This document shows positions 47,234 through 58,500 of a stretch of 64,000 nucleotides of DNA, one piece after another. The translations under genes and the position numbers were made by a program. The notes below the pieces were generated by a model, which was not told where the DNA came from, made no database searches, and saw only the letters and a program-made list of their open reading frames with translations. Origin of the DNA: Entophlyctis helioformis (lineage: Eukaryota; Chytridiomycota; Chytridiomycetes; Chytridiales; Chytriomycetaceae). The stretch's first letter is position 1. Each line of letters begins with the position of its first letter. The stretch covers positions 1 to 64,000 of the forward strand of contig JAHLKH010000146.1 of assembly GCA_025526915.1 (NCBI GenBank), written 5' to 3'.

Positions 47234-48318
47234 ATGGACCACCAAGTAAGCGCTGCGGCCGTCCCTCCGTGTGCCATCGACGCCGATACACTGCTCCCTC
47301 AGTGCAGCGACACATGGCTGGGTTGCGGCGGCAGAGCAAGCAGTGCGAGTGCCAGTGCAGAGCGGAGCGGACGGTCCTGAGCAGGCGTGCGGCAACAACA
47401 ACAGCAACAGCAGGAACCTCGGATTCAGCACCAATGCCCGCTGTCTTGCTGATGGACAATGCCGGTGGGCGACTTGAGCCGCATGAGCAACTTGAACGAA
47501 TCAACAGCACCAGACATGCAAGCAGCACAGCCGGCCAGACCCGCAGCATCGTCCACCACTCCCATGGCGAATAGCAGCATCAGCCTCGTGCTGTTCAACC
47601 CGTCCACAGCCGCTTGGACGACTCCTGCTGTGCAGCGGTGAAAAAAAACGCCTGCCCGTCTGCCCGACAGTCAGCCTGCACCAGCCTGCATCTGCGCCTG
47701 CGCCGCCGCCTATGTCGCTGCACCTGTGCCCTCTTTCCTTTGTCTGCTCCTGCTCGTGTGCTAACCATTGCGCTGCACTGGTGTCGTTGTGCCTGTAGAC
47801 CGAGAAGGCCTTCCAGAGCCAGGCTGGCATTTTCCAGTCCAAGAAGAAGCCCGTTCGTTGGTACAACGACGTCGGCCTTGGCTTCAAGACCCCCAAGGAG
47901 GCCATTGAGGGCCACTACGTTGACAAGAAGTGCCCCTTCACCTCTGCCTCGGTCAGCATCCGTGGCCGCATCCTCACTGGTGTCGTCATGTCCACCAAGA
48001 TGAAGAGAACCATCACCATCCGTCGCGAGTACCTCCACTTCATCAAGAAGTACAACCGTTTCGAGAAGCGCCACAAGAACCTTGCCGCTCACCTCTCGCC
48101 CGCCTTCATCGGTGTCCAGCCCGGCGACCTTGTCACCGTTGGCCAGTGCAGGTACATTCCCAGATGGCACCGCCAGATCTTGCTTGTCCTCTTCCCGCGA
48201 CTGACACGCTGCTGCATGGATTGCATGGCACAGACCCCTCTCCAAGACCGTCCGCTTCAACGTCCTCAAGGTCCAGAAGAAGGTCGTCAAGGGTGCCAAG
48301 TCGTTCGCCAAGTTCTAA
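47234..48318 (+). CDS. RPS11: 40S ribosomal protein S11 (uS17)
   Basis: Three exons: 47234-47245 (MDHQ only), 47799-48151 and 48234-48318; 149 residues. Conserved blocks are [69 protein letters not shown] and a KSFAKF end. The 553-bp first intron, after only four codons, is the longest simple intron in the window and typical of ribosomal protein genes. No snoRNA boxes were convincingly seen in it. The leader before the ATG is CT/CA-rich. Confidence 0.96.
47246..47798 (+). other. Long first intron of RPS11
   Basis: GTAAGC donor directly after the fourth codon and TGTAG acceptor. No coding or RNA-gene signal is recognised inside. Confidence 0.85.
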
Positions 48319-48435
48319 GCACCTTGTACGAATGAACTCGCCTTTTCTACATGTTCATTGCGATTTGTTTTATTGCCGTTATACCCTTGTGCGCTCTTGT
48401 GCACTCTTGATCGCGTCTATTCATCTGCACCGCAT

Positions 48436-50859
48436 TCATCGTGCTCGTCTGCGCCGCATGCCGTGGTTGCACAACGACACGGACAAGAGCATGCAGTAGA
48501 CCATGATGCCGAAGCAGCACTGGAAACATAGTGTGAACATCCTGATAAAGTGCTGTGCGGCAAGCAGCGGTCCCATGACTTCGCCGACACAGGTTCGCGC
48601 GTACTGGAACGCAATCTCCTCCACTGTACACACCACCTGCTCGCCACATTTCCCGCGCGCATCAGCACATCCGTTCAGCCATCAAGTTGTGTGTGCGTGC
48701 ACATCGGCTTACCGGTGCCCACAAGATTTGCATGACAAGAACGGTCGTGGTTGGATACATGGCAATCGCAAAGCTCATGAGTCTGTCCAGCATCAGGCGC
48801 GAGCTCCATGCCTGCAGAACCACAAACACGGCCGTGTTCTTGACTTGGGTTGCTTCGCCAGTCACTACAAAATGGATCGACACGTCGTTGGCGTACGACC
48901 ATGGCAAGAACACGAGCTGCAGATGGAACAAGAGCTGCGCAGGTGAGCGATCGGTCAGTAAAATGCAGCTGCTAGACCACATTGCGGAAACACAATGGGT
49001 TACCAGCGCAGGAACGACAAGGAACTGCCATCCGCAAATCAAGACGTGCATTGGCCCACGGAGGTTTTGGTGGATCCTTGGCAGCCACCGCGCTGGCTGG
49101 AACCCGCTGGCAACAAACACGATGCAGCAGTTGAGGCTGGTATCCAAAAACGCGTGTTAGACCCGCCATTGTCTTGTAACCAACATCGTCACCAACAGGC
49201 ATTCCTGCTTGCTCGCGACTCACCCTGCAATGCCATACGACAACTCGTCCAGTATCAGCAGCAATAGTGATATCATGTTGAGCACGAAGAATATGTGCAG
49301 GTCGGCAAAGTTGATGTAGCTGCGTGCATGTACGGACAGATCAATGATACAGTCTGGGCAACTCGAACCGCAGTCGCATGTGCCATCCAAGACAGGTGCG
49401 CGTTAGCTCAAAGAGTATCCGGCCGGGATGCAGTCGCTCGCGTCCAATCGGCCATACAAGCCTTACATCTCAGGCAGGCCAGAGCAGGAGACGCTGGGGA
49501 CGACAGACGCGTCGTGCAGAACCAGTGCACAGGCCAAGTGGCGAGGCCAGCGACCTTGAGGGGCAGGAACACAAGGTGGTACACACGATAAACTGCAGAG
49601 CAAAACTCTTCCCAGACCACGCAGCCAAAGTAGCCATATCTCGCCATGCGCTCTTCGAATGTAGGTGGAATGGCACGTCGGGGTGATGTGAACCAGCGTA
49701 TCTTGTACAGGGTGTGGTAGCTGCGTGTGACGATGCTTGGCTGGTTATAAGCGTACGAGCTTGCGAAGCTCGCAGATCCGACGCTCATGGGCCAGTCTTG
49801 GCGAAACTTGGTGAACCACAGGTGGTTGTCAAGGGCGATTTTGTTGAGCTTGCGGCACGTTTGCGAAGTGCGGCAGATGGCGCGAGCGTCCATGTCTGCA
49901 AAGATGCGCAGCTTGAGTTCGTCGGGCATATCCAGCAGTCCGACGATGCGATTGGATGGATCCGTGCCACCGCCGGGCTGGATCCCAAGGCTCGACAGGT
50001 GTGCATGCAGCAGCCTCTGCTTCTGCTGCTCTTGTTGCAGCTGTATCTGCTGCTGCTGCTCTTGGCGCAGCCTGGATCGGAAGCGCCAGAAGATCAGAGA
50101 GCGCCAAGCAAGCGTGGGCAGGTTGCAGAGTGTGGCAACAATAAACACCACTTGGAACAGTCGAAAGACTGCGATGCAGAGCAGCGCGACGGTGCTGAAG
50201 AGTCGCGATCCAAACAAACGCAGAGGTGGCCCCAGCGTCTTGACCGGCCACAGAGCAATCCGTTGCAGCGTTTGGAGCGACTGGGCCATCTTGAGCAGCA
50301 AATGGTCCCATGGCCGCGCGCCAACCGGCTTGCCGTCAGGCCCGACATACGGGAATGAGAATCCCGCAGAAGACGATGGCGATGGAGCTGGGGCTGGTGG
50401 ATCTGATCCCAATGCCGATGCTTCGGATGGTGGTGTCAAAGATGACTCTAAGGAAACGGGCGATGGCAGTGACGATGGGTGCATTGTGCTCTGCCACGAG
50501 TGCATGCTCTGTCGTGGCGGCGTGTCTCGATCGTGCGTCTGCATGTCGTTGGCGACTGCAGATGTTGTTATTGCCGAGAAAGCTTGTTCACGGTGTGCTG
50601 CGCGTGGATTGCTGGCCAACATGGCGACTGGGTCCTCAGCGGTCGAGCCCTGCGCGAACGAATGCTGCGATGCTCTTGGTGCCACTGGCCGACTCTCAAA
50701 TGGCCACGCTGATCCCTGGCTGTCGCTACTGCGGTGCTGGCTGTATGCGATCCTGTTGCGATACTGCGGACGCCGTGTCCGCGTCTTGGATATCCAGCCA
50801 CGTAGCCATCTGCCATCGTCGCTGTCGCCGTCGTCATGGCCGTCCGGCGACGCAAACAT
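48436..50859 (-). CDS. F-box protein fused to a multipass membrane domain
   Basis: Five exons (50859-49467, 49353-49224, 49136-49004, 48934-48713, 48636-48436) agree in phase and give 692 residues. Residues 1-180 are Ser/Pro/Gln-rich and disordered. A hydrophobic double segment around 50080-50240 (LFSTVALLCIAVFRLFQVVF) is followed by a Gln-rich coil and an F-box near 49790-49950 (LLDMPDELKLRIFADMDARA, CRRLNKIAL-like block, HLWFTKFRQDW). The C-terminal 230 residues contain about five further hydrophobic segments (for example HIFFVLNMISLLLLILDEL, HVLICGWQFLVVPAL, MFTLCFQCCFGIMVYCMLL). The F-box suggests SCF recruitment at a membrane; substrate and compartment are unknown. The protein ends with a basic RRRRAR tail. 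Confidence 0.82.
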
Positions 50860-50910
50860 TTTGTTTCGCTTTCCCCGGCAAGTTGGTCACTGTCTTCCCG
50901 TCGCGTTGAG
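50860..50910. promoter_or_regulatory. 51-bp divergent gap, F-box membrane protein / INTS3
   Basis: Distance between start codons on opposite strands. No TATA box is seen. Confidence 0.35.
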
Positions 50911-53900
50911 ATGCAGCGACTGTTTGACACTGACGACGGGCTGGACGAGCGGGACCGGCTGGAGCAGGTGTGTCTGGGGGAGCTGGCTGGCCGAGCCGAG
51001 ACTGGGCAGGACAGACCCCTGGCTGGTGCTCAGTGGCCGCGAGCGGGCTCGAGTGCGCACCAGCCGCACAGCGAGCCTTGCTTGTGGATGCACGGCGCAT
51101 CAGAGGCGGATGTCGCTCCGACACAGAGTGGTCGCCAGCAACGCCGGCTGACCCATTCATGCACGGCTGCAGGAGCTGCTTGCACATGCCGCCATTCTCA
51201 AGGACATCTCGGAAAACATCAGCGAGAGCCAGCGGCTCATGCATTTGCAGGGCAAGGTACCGCTGGGCTTGGAGCCATGCTGCACCCGACAGAGCCTGCC
51301 GCTGATCAGCACAAACTGGCCTGTGCCTGTGTGCAACAGTCGTCGACTCTATACAACGAGATTACAGGCGGCCTTCTCCACAGCATCTTGACTCGCATGC
51401 CAAACTTTGAGTCGGCAAGTATTGGCCCTGCCTCCAAGCACCACCGCCGTGATCCAATGGCTTGCAGTGCTGATCTGTAAACGGCGAACCGTGGACAGTC
51501 GTTCAATATCCTTGGCTTTCTCGACCGCGACAAGTTCCTCAGCATCCTTGGAAAACTAAAGTACTTGGCAAGCACAGACAAGCACCAGCAGCTCTTTCCA
51601 ACTACCCGCATGCAGGTCAGTGGCGACACATAAACGCACGTGGATCTTCTGGCTGACGCATGATTCAACCACAGATAACTTGGCTTGTTGGAATGCTCGC
51701 CCAAGATGGCAGCCACCTGCTACACATCAGCGACATTATCGCGTTTCTAATGCGCCAGATCAGAGGTGCGTCGATGCTTGGATTGATGGCCATGCATAGA
51801 CTCGTCGACGGCATACCGTTCCACTGACGCTTCACTGGCGTGACTTGTAGGCGGTGATTTGAGTCCAGACAACGTGTCGCAGGCCAAGATGCTCGTTGAG
51901 CTCATGTACATGCACAAGTAAGCCCATGGCCATTGGCTTTGCAGGTCTGTTACGGCGGTTTGGCAGCTAAACAGCAGACATGCATCTACAGAGATCGGTT
52001 GTTTTCGAACCGCATGCTCAAGTATCATGCCCTCTTCTTTCTTGTTCGACACATTGCCGACCACGAACGGTTTGTGGAGTTGCGCACAATGGAGGAGAAA
52101 CTTTTGGAGTTTCTCACGTCGAGCCAAGTGAGTTTGGTCGAATGATTGCATCACCATCCAACGCTTCCATCGTTTCCTTCTTGCACGCACTCACATGTTG
52201 GCAACCGCTGCAGATGGAAGACTGTGTCATTATCGGACGCGACTTTATATTCTCTCTCATGCAGATCTCGAGGCTGCCCTTTGCAGCCCAGCTCTTGAAG
52301 AAACTCATGGCCTCTCCCAGCCCCCAGTATCCGGGCATGCCAGGTGACGTCCTGCTTTCAGCACCCAGCTGCTCAGACTCACCATGCTGACACGACATCC
52401 ATCTTGGCTTGGCATTCACAGGCATCGCAGACTTTCTCGAACGCCCAACCCCCCGAGAGTTTCTGATTGCTCGCCTCACACCTGACATGGAGATCAAGCT
52501 GGTGTTTATCCTGCAGCATATCGAAAAGGGATTCGAGTACACCTTTTTCGAGCGCTTCCGACGGCGGTTTGTCCATGCAGACAACGAAACGCTCTATCCC
52601 GATCTCATCCGCTACATCTGCGGCGTGGTGCATCCGTCCAACCAGATCTTGGCATCAAGCATTGTGCAACGATGGGATTTGATCACGTCCCTTCTTCGAG
52701 GCATCAAGGTTGGTTGGCGGCGTCCAACTCCAGTCACCCCGCGACTCTGATTGGCTCACGCCACTAACCAACACCTGCCCAACAAACTGTGCGACGGTGC
52801 AGTCGACGGCATGCGCTCAAGCATGTAAACTCGCCTTGTACTTTGACTGGCTGTTCTTCAACCCAACACGTGACAATATCATGTGTCTCGGTAAGCATTC
52901 GGGCTAGATCCGACGCATCACCAACTCGGTCCCTTGCATTGCGCACTCGTCCATGCTAACAACAGCGTTCATGTGGCGATCCAGAGCCGGGCATTTTACT
53001 GCTGTACAAGTGCGTCAAGCGTCATCCTTACATCACGGCGACAATGATCGAGTTTCTCGCAGAGTCGGCAGATCGTGTGTATCCCGAGCACGGCCAAAAA
53101 GTTCTCTGGAGCCTGCAGGAGGCCATGCGTACAGTCACCAGCAAGCAGGTCATCGCGTATGTGCTCGCTGCTGCCCCACTCTGCCCCACTCTGTCGCGGC
53201 TTTGCATCTGCCAGATTGCTGGATTGCAAGAGGACTGACGCATTAGATTCAGGTCATTGAGCTTGCTGATGCAAGCGACAAACTTGGATCGCAATGCAAA
53301 GGAGCTTCTCAAGAAGCTCTTTCCGATGTTTATCGAGTCGTCCGTGAACATACAGACAGTGGGATTCTCTGGAGAGGTATCCACGGTTGAACCATCACGC
53401 GATCCTCGCTTAGCGCACGCGATGCCGCGGACCCAGTCACCAACAAACGGCGTCTCGGCTCTCTCGGCATCCGATAGCATCTTGCCGTCATTCTCGAATG
53501 ACACGGGTGGGGATGCGTTTGTCTCGGAAGAGGTCGTGGATGACGAGCCGCCCGCACAGGAAGAGGAGACGGTGTCAGGTGGGATTTGTGCAACGTGAAG
53601 CTGCACACACCATTCGTCTTGGGCCGAGCAACTGGCTGACAGCACTGTGCGCATCGCCGCATGCGGGGACCGACAGTAATGGAGTTTGTGAGCTGCATGC
53701 AAGTTTACTCAGGTGACAATGACTCGGAGGCACAGTCGGCGTTTTCAGAAGAGTGCAGGGCATTCCTCGGCCAGTTTGTCTCTGATGTAATGCTCTGTTG
53801 CTGATCTGCTGCGTTGCTTTGTCCAACTCTGACCGACGTGCTCTGTGGCTGAAATCCCCAGGATTGCATAGATGAGCCCGAGACCGTCGGAGCCTTGTTG

Positions 53901-55565
53901 AGATCAAAGGTTGATGTCGATCTAGCGGCTCTTTGGCCCATAGGAGATGCGACTTTGCCGGCATGCATCACGCTGCTTGAGCAAGTGATTGCCGAGTATG
54001 TCTCGCTGAGAGCCAGCGCCAACAGCAACGCGGACCGCTTGACGCGACTTGTTGAGGCCATGGTCAAGAGCAACAGCCAGTTTGCACCTGCTCTCCTGGT
54101 GGCAGAGCTTCGGTATGTAAACGCGCCACGTGGGCTTCAACTGATGCACGCTGACATCGAATGTCGGGCTTGCGCATTCTACAAACCCAGCGAATCATCT
54201 TGGACGGTGTCTGATGCAGATGGCTCCTTCTTTGTGGCTTGTCTTGGCCGTGCGCAACTCATGCCCGCTCTGATGGTAAGCGCATATGAGCGGCACGATT
54301 TGTGGGGGACAACTAACGGTACGGCGCTTGCCAATGTGTTTACAGGTCGTATTAGACCACGACAGCGACTGGTTCTTCCACATTCTGCCCGCCGTCTTGC
54401 GGTGCTACGGATCGTGGCTAACAGGCCGGCCAGACTTGCTCAAGTGCATCGTCTCCAACATTGACGCAGACCAGGTGTGAGATGATCCTTTGCGCCAGAC
54501 TCGATCCGTCTGCTCTGGCTAACTTTGGCGGCTGCACTTTGTCGACAACTGGATCGCAATTACAAAGCTGCTCGAACTGGGCCTCGCCATCCGACTTGGC
54601 AACATGCGGTTGTTTGGCTTGCATCTGGCGGCAACACTCGCAGAGTCGCTGTCGTGGACATCCTTCGAGCAGTGGGCTGTTTGGGCCCTGCTTGGAGACG
54701 AGCTTGTGGCGGAATCCAGTCAAGGGAACACTGTAGGCGTGACGAGCATGTTTGCGGCTGCAACGTCTCTGCCCCAAGCAGCCGTCTTGGAGCACAAGTA
54801 CACCCATTCCGTGACGGGTGTGGACGGAGGCGTGAGTGAACGAAAGACTGGGCAGGCGTTTACAGAAGCCAAGCAGGGCGTGATGGCGATTGCGAGTCGC
54901 GTGCCTCTGAGTGAGGCAGCAGTGCGCGCGGTATTGATTGGGCTGCAGGACATGCCCAGCGCAATGACCGCTGTGATGCTGCAATGGCTTGGTCTCTATG
55001 GCGTCGACCGTCTGGTAGAGGCCGTACGCAACGCTGTGCTTCAGTACGCTGGCCAGTCCCTCAGCAAGATGGACGCCACGGCCATTGCAGCAGCATTCGA
55101 GGATAGTGGCGGCGACGACGACGAGGATCACGACAGTGCCGATGGCAGGCAGCAAGCTGGGGGTCGCGGTGTGCCTGAAGGCGGAATGGTGTCTGCGGCA
55201 GAGGCAGGCAAGTCGCCCGGCAGGAGATTCTCGCAGCTTGTGAGCCCTTCGGCCGCCCGTTTGTCAAGGACAATCGCGTCCAGTGCACTGAACATCGCCA
55301 AGCTGTCCAGTGCCAACTTGCGCGTCATGCTGCAATCACTGGCCACTCTCCAGCAGACGGCTGCTGACCGAGAGCATTCTGCGGGTCTGCACAGTAAGCC
55401 ACGCCATGCGCCTTTCCATCTGCCTTGCTCGGCTGTTCATTGCACGCTGACCCTTCAACCTTGCAATGTTTGATAGGTGTGTTTGCAAGTCCAGGTCTCA
55501 AAGAGGCACTCGAACAAGTGCCCATCCCCGATGGATGGCAGCGACCCTTATACTTCCTCGCCTAA
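50911..55565 (+). CDS. Integrator complex subunit 3 (INTS3/SOSS-A) homologue
   Basis: Intron-rich gene from MQRLFDTDDGLDERDRLEQ at 50911 to a last small exon ending QRPLYFLA and TAA at 55565. Diagnostic INTS3 blocks: LLHSILTRMPNF, NILGFLDRDKFLSILGKL (51500), ITWLVGMLAQDGSHL (51675), FLERPTPREFLIARLTPDME (52430), YICGVVHPSNQILASSIVQRW (52615), KLALYFDWLFFNPTRDNIM (52820), KCVKRHPYITATMIEFLAES (53010) and NAKELLKKLFPMFIE (53295). The C-terminal half (53890-55350) continues as helical repeats. In animals INTS3 serves Integrator (snRNA 3'-end processing, Pol II attenuation) and the SOSS ssDNA-binding complex. Here its 3' coding end overlaps the USP48-like gene by 18 bp. Some exon borders are approximate. 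Confidence 0.88.
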
Positions 55566-58500
55566 GCCGCACATGGTGCAGGATTCGGCAGTGGCAGGAT
55601 TGAGGAATGTACAATGTCTGCAGGACCACTGGATGGGATCGTCGGACGAGCCGCAAGAGGGTGCGTGGACGCCAGGGGTGGGAGTGGGTGCGAGTCCGGA
55701 TTGCTGCTGGTGTTCAACGACGGTATCGGTGGGCCTGCTTGCTGTGGTATCTGCATCTCGAATCAATGGCACATGGATATGGCCGGTTAGGGCCGTCCCT
55801 GCGAACCCCACTTCTACTTGCGCTGGAAGCACGTCTGGATTGGTGTCGTTGGTTGGGCATTCGTGCACGGGTGAATACCATCTCATGATGGCAGACACAA
55901 GCAAGCCAGATCACACGCACCTTGAAAGTCTGGCTCGTCGGGCTCCTCAAACACGCGCAGCTCAATGGTATCGCCAGGAAGAATGCCAATCTGCCGCATG
56001 GTTGCGTCGTCTGCCTTGAGTTCCATTCCGTGGTATGACAACTGCTGGTAAAGCGGTGGAATATGGAAGTGTGCCATCAACTGCGTGCACCCGCAAGTTA
56101 GATACGCGATTCTCGCGTGGGATCCCAGCATGTCTCTCTATGGCTGGCTCCTGAACACACCTTGAGCTTCAGATCCTTGACGAGCATGTCCGGCGTCAAA
56201 GAGGTTGTCACCATTTGCTCTCCACGCAAACGCTGGCTCTTGCGTACGCCTCCCGCTGTCGCTTGCTCCAACGCGGCCCGTGGTCGCTTTCGGCCAGCCA
56301 CGAGTGGATCCGGACCGTCAGAGTCGGCCATCTCTGCAATGCCTGCTGCCACAGAAATGCCGTCAGGACGACCAGGGCTGCTGTTCCCGACCGCATGGAC
56401 ATCGCTGCCGTTGGCAAGGGCGCTCGACCGCTTCTTGACAACGCGAATCTCGGCAGTCTCATACGAGAGTATCCGGCTGCCACGGCAGTCCCAGCACACA
56501 GGTGGGTGACAGACCAGCTGCTTGGTGGCTCCCGCATTCTCGGCATCTGTCAGGGGCTCGACCTGGATCGTGATTGGATGGCCAACGATAGTGTACAGCG
56601 TGGACAGCACGTCCCACTCTTCGCTTGTGACCAATGTGGCGACTGTCTCTTTGGGGTTGTCTGTCTTGAAGTCGTAGAGCAGGCCAGCATGCTGCTCGCA
56701 AAGCAGCCTTGTAGTGTCCACGCACAAGGCGCTGTGCTCAGCTGTGGCAAGGGGCTCGCGAAGAAATCGCCGCCACGACGCCAAGAAGGCTATAAAACGA
56801 GTAGTCGTGGGTCAGACGAGACCACGCCACATGCCATGCCATGCTGTTTTACAATCCGAAAGTTGATGTACTTGCCTGTCGGAACAGCATAGTACAGCTC
56901 GTTTGAGGCGAGCCGTATGGATCGCTTGTCAGCCAATCGCTTCAGCATCTCCTATGTTGGGTGTCTGATGTCAGCATTGCCACGGACAGCAGCCGATGAT
57001 ATGCTCCGACGAGTAGTCGAGGAGTCCATGCAAACGCGGCACCTTTTCGTTCTTGGCTCTGGTCTGCATAGGCCGATGCTCTTCAAGACGATCACTGTGC
57101 TCGTTCAGGCAGCTTGAACACTCGACCTCATCCTCGGTCGGCATGTGCAGATCCGGGAATCGCTCAAGAAGCAGAGAGTACACCTATCAGCACTGCGTGA
57201 GCCATGCGACTGCACAGCCAAGGCGATCTGCTTGCGCTGCATTCAGCCAAACCTTGGCAGGCACCAGGACTCTCGTGCTGGAATGGATGCTCAACTGCCC
57301 ATGTGGGCACCAAACATCTTGGAGGAATCCAGCATCGTTGGGAGACGGCAGGCTTGCACTCTTTCGTGAGTGTTTCTTCCAAGCTGAAAACAGGCATGCA
57401 CTGTCTGTTAGTCCGGGTCAAGGCACGCACACACGATCAGCGGTTGGCTCCACGACGCACCATTAAGCCAGGCTTTGGACACAAAGAACCGCTGCTCGCC
57501 CTCTGCAACGCGACCATGCAAGCGTGCAAGAACAAACTGAACATCCACATCGTGCTGTCTGCCAGTGTCAAGGTCACTGCGGATGCTGTCGTAGCATTCG
57601 CGGCACACGCTGTCCTTGTCCAGATACGGATCCAAAGCCATGCCCATTGCAAGCAGTTGCTGGTATCCATCCTGTGCCACGAGAGTCAGGCGGAGCACAT
57701 TCAGCAAGGCCGGTCATAGTGGTAAAGCACACGCCATGCACACCACCAACCATGCTGATCCTTTTGGTCATCCAAATCCTGGCAGGATGCAGTCTGCTGT
57801 GCTCGCAGAGGAGATCGGCGTTGGACAAGACTGACGATGCAAGAGCATTCGTTGTTTGATCTTGGCCGGCACTGGCAATCCATTCATCGTTCCTGACTAC
57901 GAGTGGGTCGTCACTGGACGCACCGCCAGCGTTGGTCTTGGCTTGGGGTGCAGTCACTTCGCGCTTGACCGCGTCAGTCAATGCACTCGCCGACACGTAC
58001 ACAAACGGAACCTATACCGCTCAAGGTCAAAGCGAGAGTGCGCGTCAGCCTTGCAACTTATTGACGCGCATGACACTCCTGGTCGACTTGCATGGTTCGA
58101 TGTGATGGACCATGCTGCAAACACACGCTTCCATGCTTCGAGCCGATCATCAAACTTGGCTTGTACCGCGCTCTTCCTACTCAAGGCATACAAGTCAGCG
58201 TGCATAGCCAACAGATGCATGCCAAAGACGTTCATGACCAGAGAACGCACTTGACCAGCCACTCCTGTACCTCGGACTGAAGCCTGGCGTTGGCTTGCTC
58301 GATGCCAGCCACAAGCCAGTCAGGGACAGCAGACGACGGCTTTGACGCGACACACAAGGGATCAGAGCCATCCACGTTCGCACCATCGCCAGGTGGCGTT
58401 GAAGCAGCAGTGCTATCTGACGGCGACCCAGTTGATTGGTGCTGGCCGTGCCGCCTGTCGATGCGCACGTAGGTGAGCAAGTAGGCAGCAGTTGACGAGT

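Noticed and set aside
47246..47798. Intronic snoRNA in RPS11
   Set aside because: No convincing paired C/D or H/ACA boxes were found by eye.
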